64,000 bases of DNA from Streptomyces xanthii (GTDB lineage Bacteria; Actinomycetota; Actinomycetes; Streptomycetales; Streptomycetaceae), in the NCBI RefSeq assembly GCF_014621695.1, contig NZ_CP061281.1:1116001-1180000 (forward strand). Reading direction: 5' to 3'. This document shows positions 44,142 through 52,029 of the stretch, piece after piece (positions within the stretch are counted from its first letter, which is position 1; the number at the start of each line of letters is the position of its first letter). Under the pieces are notes generated by a model that saw nothing but the letters and a program-made list of their open reading frames with translations, was not told the DNA's origin and made no database searches. The position numbers were made by a program, and so were the translations under genes.

Positions 44142-44447
44142 ATGTTCGTTCTCGAATTGACGTACACCCAACCGGCCGACCGCGTCGACGCGTTGCTGCC
44201 CGCCCACGTCGAGTGGCTGGACGCGCAGTACGCGGCCGGCACCTTCCTCGCGTCGGGCCGCAAGAACCCGCGCGACGGCGGCGTCATCCTGGCCACCGGA
44301 TCGGACCGCGAGGCGATCGAGTCGCTCACCCGGACCGACCCGTTCGTGACCGGCGGCGTGTGCGCGTACCGGGTGACGGAGTTCTACGCGACGAAGACGT
44401 CTCCCGAACTGGCGGACCACCGCGACGAGTTGCCCGCCGACGCGTAG
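44142..44447 (+). CDS. YciI family protein
   Basis: Small ferredoxin-fold protein of 101 residues (MFVLELTYTQPADRVDALLP, HVEWLDAQYAAGTFLASG). The conserved His and Asp of YciI (HVEWLD; DPF) are present. Members act as dimeric enzymes or domains in dehalogenation and other small-molecule chemistry, but mostly lack known substrates. The ATG at 44142 follows AGGGTGG and is preferred to the in-frame GTG at 44133. Divergent from the endonuclease V gene. Confidence 0.87.
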   Translation: MFVLELTYTQPADRVDALLPAHVEWLDAQYAAGTFLASGRKNPRDGGVILATGSDREAIESLTRTDPFVTGGVCAYRVTEFYATKTSPELADHRDELPADA

Positions 44448-44485
44448 CCGCACCCGGTACCGCGCTCACATACGGCTACCGGCGG

Positions 44486-45634
44486 CTACCGGCCCGAGCG
44501 GGCCACCCGGCCCTTCTCGCCCGATGCCCAGCACGCGCCGTCGCGGGTGCAGTCCACCGTGTCGTACGAGCCCGTGTCGACGGTGCGCCAGGTGCGGCCG
44601 CCGTCGGTCGTGAGGTCGGTGCCGGTCGGGCCGACCGCGAGGGCCGCGGCGCGGCTGTGCGGAAGCCAGGCGACTCCGGAGCGGTAGGCGGGCGGCGGCC
44701 GGTCCGACGGGTTCCAGGTGCGGCCCGCGTCCCCGGTGACCGCGGCGGCCCGCGGGGAGGCCTGGTCGGCGCGGTAGTCGCCGCCGACGGCGATGCCGTG
44801 GGCGCGGTCGCGGAAGGCGAGCCCGAAGACACCGCGGGCCGGGTCGCCCGCCGGGACCGGCGTCTCGTGGGCGGTCCAGGTCAGGCCGCGGTCGCCGGAG
44901 TGCAGGACGCGGGCGGTCGCGCCGCCGCCGGTCGCGAGCCACACGTCGGAGCGGCCGGCCGACACGAGGCACTGCCCGGACGCGGCGAAGCCCGCCTCCC
45001 CCGGCTGCGCGGCCGGCATCCCGGCGCTGGGCAGCACCTTCCAGGAACGGCCGCCGTCCCCGGTCGCCAGGATGCGGTACTTGCCGTCGACGGGGTCGCT
45101 CATGGCCAGCCCGTTGCGGTGGTCGAAGAAGGTGACGCAGTCGTAGAAGGCCTTCGGGTCCGGGTTGCGGAAGGACTCCGTCCAGGTCGCGCCGCCGTCG
45201 TCGGTGCGGAAGATCCGGGAGTCCTCGCCCTCCCCGATGGCCAGGGCCACGGCTCGGCGCGCGTCGAAGGCCTCGATGTCGCGCAGTTCGAGGCCGCTCG
45301 CGCCGGGCGGCGAGACGTTCCGCCAGTGGGATCCGCCGTCAGTGGTGCGCAGCACGGTGCCGCGCGAGCCGGCGACCCAGGCGGTGGAGCGGTTCACGGC
45401 GGCGAGGCCGCGGAAGCGGGCGTCGGTGCCGGTGTCCGTGAGCCGCCAGGCGCCGGGCTCGCCCGGCGCGCCGCTCGACGCGGGGGCCGGGGCCGCGCCG
45501 AGCGCGACGGCGCCGAGGACGGCCGCCGCGAGCACCGCGGCCCCCTTCGTTCCCCTCGTTCCCCCGCTCCGTGCGCGCGCCCTCTCCCCGGTGCGCAGGA
45601 ACCTCAGTACTCTCGTTGCCCTCGATCTCCCCAT
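44486..45634 (-). CDS. secreted BNR/Ycf48-like beta-propeller protein
   Basis: Exported protein of 382 residues. A basic start and hydrophobic segment (AAVLAAAVLGAVALGAAPAPA) form a signal peptide. The mature part has about seven repeats ending in the Asp-box-like pattern TTDGGSHW, TDDGGATW, TGDGGRSW, SGDRGLTW, TGDAGRTW and TTDGGRTW, as in sialidase and Ycf48 propellers. Such proteins bind glycans or scaffold complexes. No sialidase catalytic Tyr/Glu set is visible, so an enzymatic role is unproven. Confidence 0.83.
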   Translation of the reverse strand: MGRSRATRVLRFLRTGERARARSGGTRGTKGAAVLAAAVLGAVALGAAPAPASSGAPGEPGAWRLTDTGTDARFRGLAAVNRSTAWVAGSRGTVLRTTDGGSHWRNVSPPGASGLELRDIEAFDARRAVALAIGEGEDSRIFRTDDGGATWTESFRNPDPKAFYDCVTFFDHRNGLAMSDPVDGKYRILATGDGGRSWKVLPSAGMPAAQPGEAGFAASGQCLVSAGRSDVWLATGGGATARVLHSGDRGLTWTAHETPVPAGDPARGVFGLAFRDRAHGIAVGGDYRADQASPRAAAVTGDAGRTWNPSDRPPPAYRSGVAWLPHSRAAALAVGPTGTDLTTDGGRTWRTVDTGSYDTVDCTRDGACWASGEKGRVARSGR

Positions 45635-45725
45635 GGCGCGCGAAGCTAGTGCAGCACCTCGGTGGCGTCCAGAGGGCCTCCAGGGCCTCAGGAGAATCAG
45701 CCGGTACGCGGGCGACATGAAACCG

Positions 45726-45739
45726 GTGACCGAGGTCAC
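45726..45739. promoter_or_regulatory. palindrome upstream of ssgD
   Basis: GTGACCGAGGTCAC is a perfect 14-bp palindrome in the 215-bp divergent spacer between the propeller gene and the SsgD gene. It is followed by ACTCG..CGAGT around a T run (45738-45755). Position and symmetry suggest an operator. The regulator is unknown. Confidence 0.35.
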
Positions 45740-45849
45740 TCGTTTTTCGTCCGAGTTCCTGTGCACGGATCGGTCCGTTCCGCCGTCTATTCCAGTGAGG
45801 CCGTCCGAGCGTGGCCGGCCTCCGTCCAGCCTTCACAAGGGAGCAGGCG

Positions 45850-46263
45850 TTGTCCTTCGTCATCGAGCAAGCCGTTGAGGCCCGTCTCGTCGCCGCCGCG
45901 CCGCGCATGGCGAGCATCCCCGCGACCCTGCACTACGACCTCCACGACCCGTTCGCCGTGCGCATGTCGTTCCCGGCGTCGGCGACGCTGGAGGGTGTCG
46001 AGGTCTGCTGGACGTTCTCGCGCGAGCTGCTCGCGGCGGGAGTCGTGGACGCGGTGGGCGCCGGTGACGTGCGGGTGCGCCCCTACGGCTACGACCGCAC
46101 GGAGCTGGAGTTCCACGCGGTGGAGGGCACGGCGATCGTCCACATCCGCACCGGTGAGCTGCGGCGCTTCCTCGGGGACACGGACGCGCTGGTGCCGGTC
46201 GGCGAGGAGTCGGCCTTCCTGGACGTCGACGGCGACCTGGCGGAGCTGCTCCGCGACGCCTGA
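45850..46263 (+). CDS. ssgD: SsgA-like protein (SALP), SsgD type
   Basis: Protein of 137 residues of the sporulation and cell-division family unique to morphologically complex actinomycetes. IPATLHYDLHDPFAVRMSFP, CWTFSRELLA and GDVRVRPYGYDRTEL are family landmarks. The sequence and its place beside this ABC-F gene match SsgD (SCO6722) from memory. SALPs steer septum placement and wall remodelling; SsgD is linked to lateral wall integrity. The TTG at 45850 has AAGGGAG six bases upstream and gives LSFVIEQ; a longer frame to 45811 lacks an SD sequence. Confidence 0.85.
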   Translation: MSFVIEQAVEARLVAAAPRMASIPATLHYDLHDPFAVRMSFPASATLEGVEVCWTFSRELLAAGVVDAVGAGDVRVRPYGYDRTELEFHAVEGTAIVHIRTGELRRFLGDTDALVPVGEESAFLDVDGDLAELLRDA

Positions 46264-46304
46264 GTCTCCGCCCCGCGGACCCCCGGCCGCCCCGCGTAAT
46301 TCCG

Positions 46305-46333
46305 TTGACGGGCCCGAAGGCGGGTCCTACGTT
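46305..46333 (+). promoter_or_regulatory. promoter of the ABC-F attenuator leader
   Basis: TTGACG (46305-46310), a 17-bp spacer and TACGTT (46328-46333) form a good vegetative-type promoter. Transcription would start near 46340, giving a leader of about 250 nt before the ABC-F start codon. Confidence 0.6.
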
Positions 46334-46370
46334 GTACAGCGGTTCTGTTGCCGTCGATCGGAGAAGGACG

Positions 46371-46382
46371 TTGCTCGTCTGA
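46371..46382 (+). CDS. three-codon upstream ORF in the ABC-F leader
   Basis: TTG CTC GTC TGA, preceded by the strong SD sequence GGAGAAGGA (46360-46368). It would encode Met-Leu-Val. Ultrashort uORFs are used in other leaders to sense ribosome-stalling antibiotics. Its SD sequence is better than that of the ABC-F gene itself. Confidence 0.45.
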   Translation: MLV

Positions 46383-46502
46383 GGTCCTGAGACACCGCGC
46401 ATGTCACGCAGTGCACGCGTACCCCGCACTTCCGGGCGTACGGCTGCCGTGCGGCATGTCGTCGTGCGAGACCTCGGCGATCCGAGCCGTCCGTCCTGTC
46501 CA

Positions 46503-46528
46503 CCACAACAGGCCCTTTTTGTGGGCCT
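46503..46528 (+). terminator. leader terminator with a competing hairpin
   Basis: AGGCCC (46510-46515) pairs with GGGCCT (46523-46528) around TTTTTGT and is followed by TT. Alternatively CCACAA (46503-46508) pairs with TTGTGG (46519-46524), which would break the first hairpin. The two exclusive folds before the ABC-F gene are what an attenuator needs. Confidence 0.5.
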
Positions 46529-46593
46529 TTCGCCCGCGGTGTCTCGAACGCTTCGCATGTCCACCGTTCGTTCCGAGCACCCGCGAGGCCCGT

Positions 46594-48243
46594 ATGTCCA
46601 TGTCCCCCCATTCGCACGGCTCCGCCCCCGCGTCGATCGCCTGCACCGCCCTTTCCTACGCCTGGCCGGACGGCACCCCCGTCCTGGACGGACTCCAGGT
46701 CGCCTTCGGCCCCGGACGCACCGGCCTGATCGGTGTCAACGGGTCCGGGAAATCGACCCTGTTGAAGCTGATCGCCGGCGAGCTCACGCCCTCGGAGGGC
46801 ACCGTGCGGGTCGCCGGCGAGGTCGGCTACCTGCCGCAGAACGTCACGCTCGACACCGGGCGGCGCGTCGACGAGGTGCTCGGCATCGCCGCCACCCGCG
46901 CCGCGCTGCACGCGATCGAGGCCGGCGACCCGAGCGAGGAGCACTTCACGGCGGTCGGCGACGACTGGGACGTCGAGGAGCACGCGGCGGCGACCCTCTC
47001 CCAGCTCGGGCTCGACCGCATCGACCTTGACCGCACCGTCGGCGAGGTCTCCGGCGGCGAATCGGTGCTGCTGCGGCTCGCCGCGCTGCTCCTGCGCCGC
47101 CCGGACGTCCTGCTGCTCGACGAGCCGACGAACAACCTGGACCTGTACGCCCGCCGCCGGCTCTACGCGGCCGTCGACGGCTGGTCCGGCGTCCTCGTCG
47201 TGGTCAGTCACGACCGTGAACTCCTCGACCGCGTCGACCAGATCGCCGATCTGCGCGGCGGCGAGGTCACCTGGTACGGCGGGAACTTCTCCGCCTACGA
47301 GGAGGCCCTCGCCGCCGAACAGGAGGCGGCCGAACGCATGGTGCGCGTCGCCGAGTCCGACCTGAAGAAGCAGAAGCGCGAACTGGCCGACGCCCACGTG
47401 AAACTGGCCCGCCGCAAGCGGTACGGCCAGAAGATGTGGGACACCAAGCGCGAGCCCAAGGTCGTCATGGGCGAACGCAAGCGGCAGGCCCAGGTCGCCG
47501 CCGGCAAGCACCGCATCATGCACGAGGAGAAACTCGCCGAGGCCAAGGAACGCCTCGACGAAGCCGTGGAAGCGGTCCGCGACGACGACGAGATTCGCGT
47601 CGACCTGCCGTTCACGGCGGTGCCGCCGGGCCGGCAGGTGCTCACGCTGCGTGAGCTGAGGCTCGCGTACGGGGCGCGCGTGGACGGCGAGTTCGAGCTG
47701 CGCGGCCCGGAACGGATCGCGCTGGTGGGACGCAACGGCGCGGGCAAGACCACGCTGCTGCGAACGATCGCCGGCGAGCTGGCCGCGCTCGAAGGAGAGG
47801 CGACGGCGCATGTGCCGCTGCGTTTCCTGCCCCAGCGGCTCGACGTGCTGGACGAGGAGGCGAGCGTCGCGGAGAACGTGGCCCGGTTCGCGCCGGACGC
47901 CACGGTGAACCGGATCCGGGCGCGGCTCGCCCGCTTCCTGTTCAAGGGGGCGAAGGCGGACCAGCTCGCGGGCACCCTGTCGGGCGGCGAGCGCTTCCGG
48001 GCGACGCTGGCCGCGTTGATGCTGGCCGAGCCCGCCCCGCAGCTCCTCATGCTGGACGAGCCGACCAACAACCTGGACATGGCCAGCGTCCGACAGCTGA
48101 CCTCGGCCCTGGAGTCGTACGAGGGGAGCCTGATCGTGGCCAGTCACGATCTGCCGTTCCTGGAGTCGATCGGCATCACGCGCTGGCTGCTGCTCGACGG
48201 CCGCCTGAGGGACACGACCCGCGAGGGGGTGCGCGCCGCCTGA
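46594..48243 (+). CDS. ABC-F family ribosomal protection ATPase (TiaA-like)
   Basis: Soluble twin-ATPase protein of 549 residues. Walker A GVNGSGKSTLLKLI and GRNGAGKTTLLRTI, signatures VSGGESVLLRL and LSGGERFRATL, and Walker B LLLDEPTNNLDLY and LMLDEPTNNLDMA are all intact. The inter-domain linker contains many Lys/Arg/Glu residues (DLKKQKRELADAHVKLARRK). By neighbourhood (next to ssgD) and leader design it matches SCO6720/TiaA, reported from memory as resistance to pleuromutilins and related drugs. The long leader with uORF and terminator suggests antibiotic-induced expression. ATG at 46594 or 46600; both have weak SD sequences. Confidence 0.87.
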   Translation: MSMSPHSHGSAPASIACTALSYAWPDGTPVLDGLQVAFGPGRTGLIGVNGSGKSTLLKLIAGELTPSEGTVRVAGEVGYLPQNVTLDTGRRVDEVLGIAATRAALHAIEAGDPSEEHFTAVGDDWDVEEHAAATLSQLGLDRIDLDRTVGEVSGGESVLLRLAALLLRRPDVLLLDEPTNNLDLYARRRLYAAVDGWSGVLVVVSHDRELLDRVDQIADLRGGEVTWYGGNFSAYEEALAAEQEAAERMVRVAESDLKKQKRELADAHVKLARRKRYGQKMWDTKREPKVVMGERKRQAQVAAGKHRIMHEEKLAEAKERLDEAVEAVRDDDEIRVDLPFTAVPPGRQVLTLRELRLAYGARVDGEFELRGPERIALVGRNGAGKTTLLRTIAGELAALEGEATAHVPLRFLPQRLDVLDEEASVAENVARFAPDATVNRIRARLARFLFKGAKADQLAGTLSGGERFRATLAALMLAEPAPQLLMLDEPTNNLDMASVRQLTSALESYEGSLIVASHDLPFLESIGITRWLLLDGRLRDTTREGVRAA

Positions 48244-48249
48244 CATGAA

Positions 48250-48296
48250 GAGCGGCCGACAGGGGAGGTGTGACTTGCCTCTCAGTCCGGCCGCTC
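48250..48296 (+). terminator. hairpin terminator after the ABC-F gene
   Basis: GAGCGGCCG (48250-48258) and CGGCCGCTC (48288-48296) form a 9-bp stem enclosing a second small GAGG/CCTC hairpin. It lies directly after the stop codon at 48243. Confidence 0.55.
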
Positions 48297-48335
48297 GGGC
48301 TCCTGGGGTGGGGACGGCTCTTTACCGAGCGCTTA

Positions 48336-48368
48336 ACCTACGGGAACGTAACCTACGACACCGTAGGT
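48336..48368. promoter_or_regulatory. tandem operator before the acyl-ACP desaturase gene
   Basis: Two overlapping dyads share their inner half: ACCTACG-GGAA-CGTAACC (48336-48353) and ACCTACG-ACAC-CGTAGGT (48351-48368). The second is a perfect palindrome with a 4-nt centre, and the sites are 15 bp apart. They lie 48-80 bp before the GTG start. The style is that of TetR regulators of lipid genes. Confidence 0.6.
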
Positions 48369-48415
48369 AGATCCGCTCGTTCCGCCCGCTGTATCTCCGT
48401 CCCCAGGAGCCCTTC

Positions 48416-49393
48416 GTGACTGTCATCTCCCCCCGCCTCGGTTCGTCGACCAGCTGGACCGACGCCCGGCTGCTGTACGCCCTGGAGGAAGTGGTCGAGA
48501 AGGAGCTCAACCGGCACCTGAAGGTCGCCAAGGACTGGATGCCGCACGAGTACGTGCCCTGGTCGGACGCGCGGAACTTCCCGGGCCTGTTCGAGGACGG
48601 CGAGGCCTGGGACAAGGAGCAGTCCAAGGTCACCGAGATCGGCCGCACGGCCCTCGTGGTGAACCTCCTCACCGAGGACAACCTCCCCAGTTACCACCAC
48701 GAGATCGCCTCGCTCTTCGGCCGTGACGGCGCCTGGGGCACGTGGGTGCACCGCTGGACGGCGGAGGAGGGCCGGCACGGCATCGTGATGCGCGACTACC
48801 TGCTCGCCTCGCGCGCCGTGGACCCGGACAAGCTCGAGGCGTTCCGCATGTCGCACATGAGCGAGGGCTTCGAGTCGGACAACCGCCACTCGATGCTGCA
48901 CTCGGTCGCGTACGTGGCCTTCCAGGAGCTCGCCACCCGCATCTCGCACCGCAACACGGGCCACCAGTCCGGCGACCCGGTCTGCGACCGGATGCTGTCC
49001 CGGATCGCGACCGACGAGAACCTGCACATGGTCTTCTACCGGAACCTGCTGAAGGCCGCCTTCGAGCTCGCCCCCGACCTGACCATGCAGGCCGTGCGGG
49101 ACGTGGTCGTCGACTTCCGCATGCCCGGCCACGGCATCCCCGGCTTCGAGCGCGCCGCCGCGCAGATGGCCATCGGCGAGGTCTACAACCTGCGCATCCA
49201 CCACGACGACGTGCTGCAGCCCGTGCTCCGCTTCCTGAAGATCATGGAGATCGACGGCCTGGGCCCGGAGGGTCTCAAGGCGCAGGAGGAGCTGGGTCTG
49301 TTCATGAACGGCCTGGACTCCGAGGCCGCCAAGTTCGACGAGAAGCTGGCCGCCCGCAAGGCCCGGATGGCGGCGCGCGCCGCCGCCAAGTGA
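48416..49393 (+). CDS. acyl-[acyl-carrier-protein] desaturase
   Basis: Soluble di-iron enzyme of 325 residues that inserts a double bond into acyl-ACP. The ferritin-like helices carry the iron ligands: TAEEGRHG (Glu-x2-His) near residue 119 and TDENLHM near 200, with further Glu residues in helix 1 (EEVVEKEL). It resembles mycobacterial DesA proteins. GTG start with AGGAG six bases upstream. A tandem palindromic operator just upstream suggests repression by a TetR-type lipid sensor located elsewhere. It would set membrane fluidity. Confidence 0.9.
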   Translation: MTVISPRLGSSTSWTDARLLYALEEVVEKELNRHLKVAKDWMPHEYVPWSDARNFPGLFEDGEAWDKEQSKVTEIGRTALVVNLLTEDNLPSYHHEIASLFGRDGAWGTWVHRWTAEEGRHGIVMRDYLLASRAVDPDKLEAFRMSHMSEGFESDNRHSMLHSVAYVAFQELATRISHRNTGHQSGDPVCDRMLSRIATDENLHMVFYRNLLKAAFELAPDLTMQAVRDVVVDFRMPGHGIPGFERAAAQMAIGEVYNLRIHHDDVLQPVLRFLKIMEIDGLGPEGLKAQEELGLFMNGLDSEAAKFDEKLAARKARMAARAAAK

Positions 49394-49421
49394 GCCGACC
49401 GGCGCACGGGCTCCAGGAGCC

Positions 49422-49676
49422 CTAGGAGGAGCGCCTGATCTCGTGGCGCTCCTTCTCGGACAGTCCGCCCCAGACGCCGAAGCGTTCGTCGTGCTTCAGG
49501 GCGTACTCGAGGCAGGCCGGCCTGATCTCGCACATCCGGCAGATCATCTTGGCCTCGCGGACCGAGCTTCCGGGTTCGGGAAAGAAGAAGTCCCCGCCGG
49601 TCTGGGCGCACAGGGCCTGGTCCCGCCAGGTGGGGCCGGCAGGCGTGAGGGTCGTGTTCGCGTGCATGCCGGTCAT
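49422..49676 (-). CDS. WhiB-like (Wbl) iron-sulfur transcription factor
   Basis: Small protein of 84 residues with the four Cys ligands of a [4Fe-4S] cluster (ALCAQ, then CRMC and ACLEY), the GVWGG turn and a basic C-terminal tail (EKERHEIRRSS). Wbl proteins bind the main sigma factor and control development or redox and antibiotic responses in actinomycetes. Start choice is uncertain: ATG at 49676 (used), ATG at 49667, or a TTG at 49706 without an SD sequence. It meets the desaturase gene tail to tail across GGGCTCCAGGAGCCC, a small hairpin at 49408-49422. Confidence 0.9.
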   Translation of the reverse strand: MTGMHANTTLTPAGPTWRDQALCAQTGGDFFFPEPGSSVREAKMICRMCEIRPACLEYALKHDERFGVWGGLSEKERHEIRRSS

Positions 49677-49736
49677 GCTGCCGCGCGGCGCGAAACGTTC
49701 GATCAACGAATGATCAACGCCCGCGCCGCGCGCTCG

Positions 49737-50528
49737 TCACTGCTGGTCGGGGTCGCCCTTGATGACCGCGAAGCCCGCACCGTAGGGGTCGGCGAGCTTG
49801 GCGATGCGGCCCACGCCGGGGAGGCTGACGGGCGCCAGGCGTACCGTACCGCCCAGCTCCTGGGTCCGGTCGGCGACCGCGTCGACGTCCGGCACATGGA
49901 CGTACGGCGTCCAGTGCGCCCCGTCGGGCGCCTCCACCGGGTCCGCCTGGAGCGGCACCATCCCGCCGAACATGCCGTTCTCGTCGGTGCCCGCCGGGTT
50001 GACCGTCGTGTACGTGCCGCCGGGGAACTGCACGTCGAAGGCGCCCCACCCGAGGACCGTGCCGTAGAAGGCCTTCGCCGCGGCCACGTCGGGCGTGTAG
50101 AGCTCCACCCAGTTCAGGCCGCCGTCCTCGGTGACATGCTCCAGGCCCTTGTTGGTCCCGGGCTGCCAGATGCCGAAGGAGGCGCCGGCCGGGTCGGCGA
50201 GGATCGCCATGCGGCCCAGGTCCATGACGTCCATCGGCTGGAAGAGCACCGCGCCGCCCGCCTTCTCGGCCGCCGCGGCGGTGGCGTCGGCGTCGGCGCT
50301 CTGGAAGTAGACGCTCCAGGCGGGCTGCCCCTGCTCCGGGGTGACGGTCATCGCGCCGGCCGTCGTGCGTCCGCCGAGCTGGAAGAGTCCGTATCCGCCG
50401 GTCTCGGGCGGGCCCGGCTGGAAGCTCCAGCCGAACAGGCCCCCGTAGAAGGAGACGGCACCGTCCAGGTCGGGGGTGCCGAGGTCCATCCAGTTCGGCG
50501 CGCCGTCCGTGTAGTCCGTCGTGATCAT
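49737..50528 (-). CDS. VOC (glyoxalase/dioxygenase fold) family protein with two domains
   Basis: Protein of 263 residues made of two tandem VOC modules: GTPDLDGAVSFYGGLFGW starts the first and YTPDVAAAKAFYGTVLGW the second. Each ends in ILADPAGASFGIWQ or KLADPYGAGFAVIK. Two modules form one complete active site in this fold. Relatives include a stress-induced hydroxylase-like group of Streptomyces. The metal ligands are not obvious and no substrate can be given. ATG at 50528 with GAGGAGG upstream. Divergent from the glucanase gene. Confidence 0.87.
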   Translation of the reverse strand: MITTDYTDGAPNWMDLGTPDLDGAVSFYGGLFGWSFQPGPPETGGYGLFQLGGRTTAGAMTVTPEQGQPAWSVYFQSADADATAAAAEKAGGAVLFQPMDVMDLGRMAILADPAGASFGIWQPGTNKGLEHVTEDGGLNWVELYTPDVAAAKAFYGTVLGWGAFDVQFPGGTYTTVNPAGTDENGMFGGMVPLQADPVEAPDGAHWTPYVHVPDVDAVADRTQELGGTVRLAPVSLPGVGRIAKLADPYGAGFAVIKGDPDQQ

Positions 50529-50680
50529 GGTCAAGCCCTCCTCGTCGAGGGATGCGCGGGATGTACGGCCGAGTCTTCCACCGACCGCCCGGGATCGCCG
50601 TCGCACCACGCTGACCAGCACAGGTACGGACCAAAGCAGATCCTGCGCCACGCATTCACTTCTTGAACAGAAACAAAAGA

Positions 50681-50694
50681 TGGGAGCGCTCCCT
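50681..50694. promoter_or_regulatory. CebR/CelR-type operator upstream of the beta-1,3-glucanase gene
   Basis: TGGGAGCGCTCCCT matches 13 of 14 bases of TGGGAGCGCTCCCA, the established operator of the LacI-family cello-oligosaccharide repressors CebR (Streptomyces) and CelR (Thermobifida). It lies 80 bp before the glucanase GTG and about 150 bp before the divergent VOC start. A possible promoter TTGACG-17-CACAGT (50705-50733) follows it. Confidence 0.65.
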
Positions 50695-50773
50695 GCCGCA
50701 AGTCTTGACGGCCACGGTCCCGCTCGCCACAGTGGGCCTCCCCCACACCCCCCACGTGTCAGGAGTGCCGACC

Positions 50774-52009
50774 GTGATACCCCGGATGTCCCGCAGGATG
50801 TTTCTCGCCGGTGCCGGTGCGACCGCCGCGACGGCCGCCGTGTCCCTCGCCGTCCCCTCGTGGACGGCGGGAGCGGCCGCCGCGCCCGCGACCTGTGAAC
50901 TGGCCCTGGAGAACAAGTCGTTGAGCGGCACGGTGCGCGCGTACGTCACCGGCCACGAGCAGTCCACCGGCAACTGGGTGCTGCTGCGCGCCGACGGCGG
51001 TGTCTACCGGCCCGAGTCGCCGGGCGCCCCGCAGACCCCACTGCCCGTGGACTGCGCGATCCCGCTGGGCGCAGCGGGTTCCGCGCCCAAGGTGGTGACG
51101 CTGCCTCAGATGTACGGCGCCCGCGTCTACTTCGTCCGTGACGACACCCTCGACTTCTTCATCAACCCGGGCCCCGGTCTCGTCGAGCCCGCGTTCGCGA
51201 CGCCCACGGACCCGAACTACGGGAAGACCTGGTCGTTCTGCGAGTTCACCTTCAACTCCGACCAGCTGTACGCGAACATCAGCTACGTCGACCTGGTCAC
51301 CGCCCTGCCCATCGGGCTGACCCTGGAGGGCGACGCCACGCACACGGTCGCCCCGCTGCCGGACGGCGCCGTCGAGAGGATCGCGGCCGACCTCACCGCG
51401 CAGGCCGGGACGGACGGTCAGCCCTGGGACCGGCTCGTCATCCGTGGCGGCGACGGGAAGGTGCTGCGCGTGATCTCCCCGCAGAACCTGATGGCGCCCT
51501 ACTTCGACCGGCCCGACGAGATGCCCTTCCGCGACGTGTGGAACGGGTACATCGACCGGGTCTGGGAGAAGTACCGCGGCACCGACCTGAAGATCGACCT
51601 CCAGGGCGGGCGGGGCGTGTTCACCGGCCGGGTCACCGGTGACACGCTCACCTTCGACGGCGCGCACACCTTCGCCAAGCCCACGTCGAAGGACGTCTTC
51701 ACCTGCAACCACGGGCCGTTCGCCAACAACCCGGCCGACCCCGACGACAAGAAGGGCCTGCTGGCCCGGCTCGCCGCCGGGTTCAACCGCAGCATCATGC
51801 TCACCCACCCCGAGCAGCCGAACGGCACGACGTCCGGCGACTACTACAAGGACGCGACCACGAACCACTGGGCGCGGGTCGTGCACGCCAACTCGCCCAT
51901 CGGGTACGCCTTCCCGTACGACGACGTCCGGCCCGACGGGCAGCCGGACGTGTCCGGCGCGGCCCACGACGGCAACCCGCGCCGGTTCACGGTGAGCGTC
52001 GGCTCATAG
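50774..52009 (+). CDS. secreted beta-1,3-glucanase, glycoside hydrolase family 64
   Basis: Protein of 411 residues with a Tat-type signal (SRRMFLAGAGATAATAAVSL) and a GH64 domain. ATCELALENKS starts it, GKTWSFCEFTFN and DLVTALPIGLTL lie centrally, and the acidic residues expected for catalysis fall in this region. The C-terminal FNRSIML and NPRRFTVSVGS segments follow the family. GH64 enzymes release laminari-pentaose from beta-1,3-glucans of fungi and algae. The GTG at 50774 has AGGAG eight bases upstream; longer reading is out of keeping with a signal peptide. It probably responds to cello-oligosaccharides through the upstream site. Confidence 0.9.
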   Translation: MIPRMSRRMFLAGAGATAATAAVSLAVPSWTAGAAAAPATCELALENKSLSGTVRAYVTGHEQSTGNWVLLRADGGVYRPESPGAPQTPLPVDCAIPLGAAGSAPKVVTLPQMYGARVYFVRDDTLDFFINPGPGLVEPAFATPTDPNYGKTWSFCEFTFNSDQLYANISYVDLVTALPIGLTLEGDATHTVAPLPDGAVERIAADLTAQAGTDGQPWDRLVIRGGDGKVLRVISPQNLMAPYFDRPDEMPFRDVWNGYIDRVWEKYRGTDLKIDLQGGRGVFTGRVTGDTLTFDGAHTFAKPTSKDVFTCNHGPFANNPADPDDKKGLLARLAAGFNRSIMLTHPEQPNGTTSGDYYKDATTNHWARVVHANSPIGYAFPYDDVRPDGQPDVSGAAHDGNPRRFTVSVGS

Positions 52010-52029
52010 GGCGTGTCCGCAAAGATCGG

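Noticed and set aside
49677..49706. Longer WhiB start at a TTG
   Set aside because: No SD sequence, and the added residues are unlike Wbl N-termini; internal ATGs are better.
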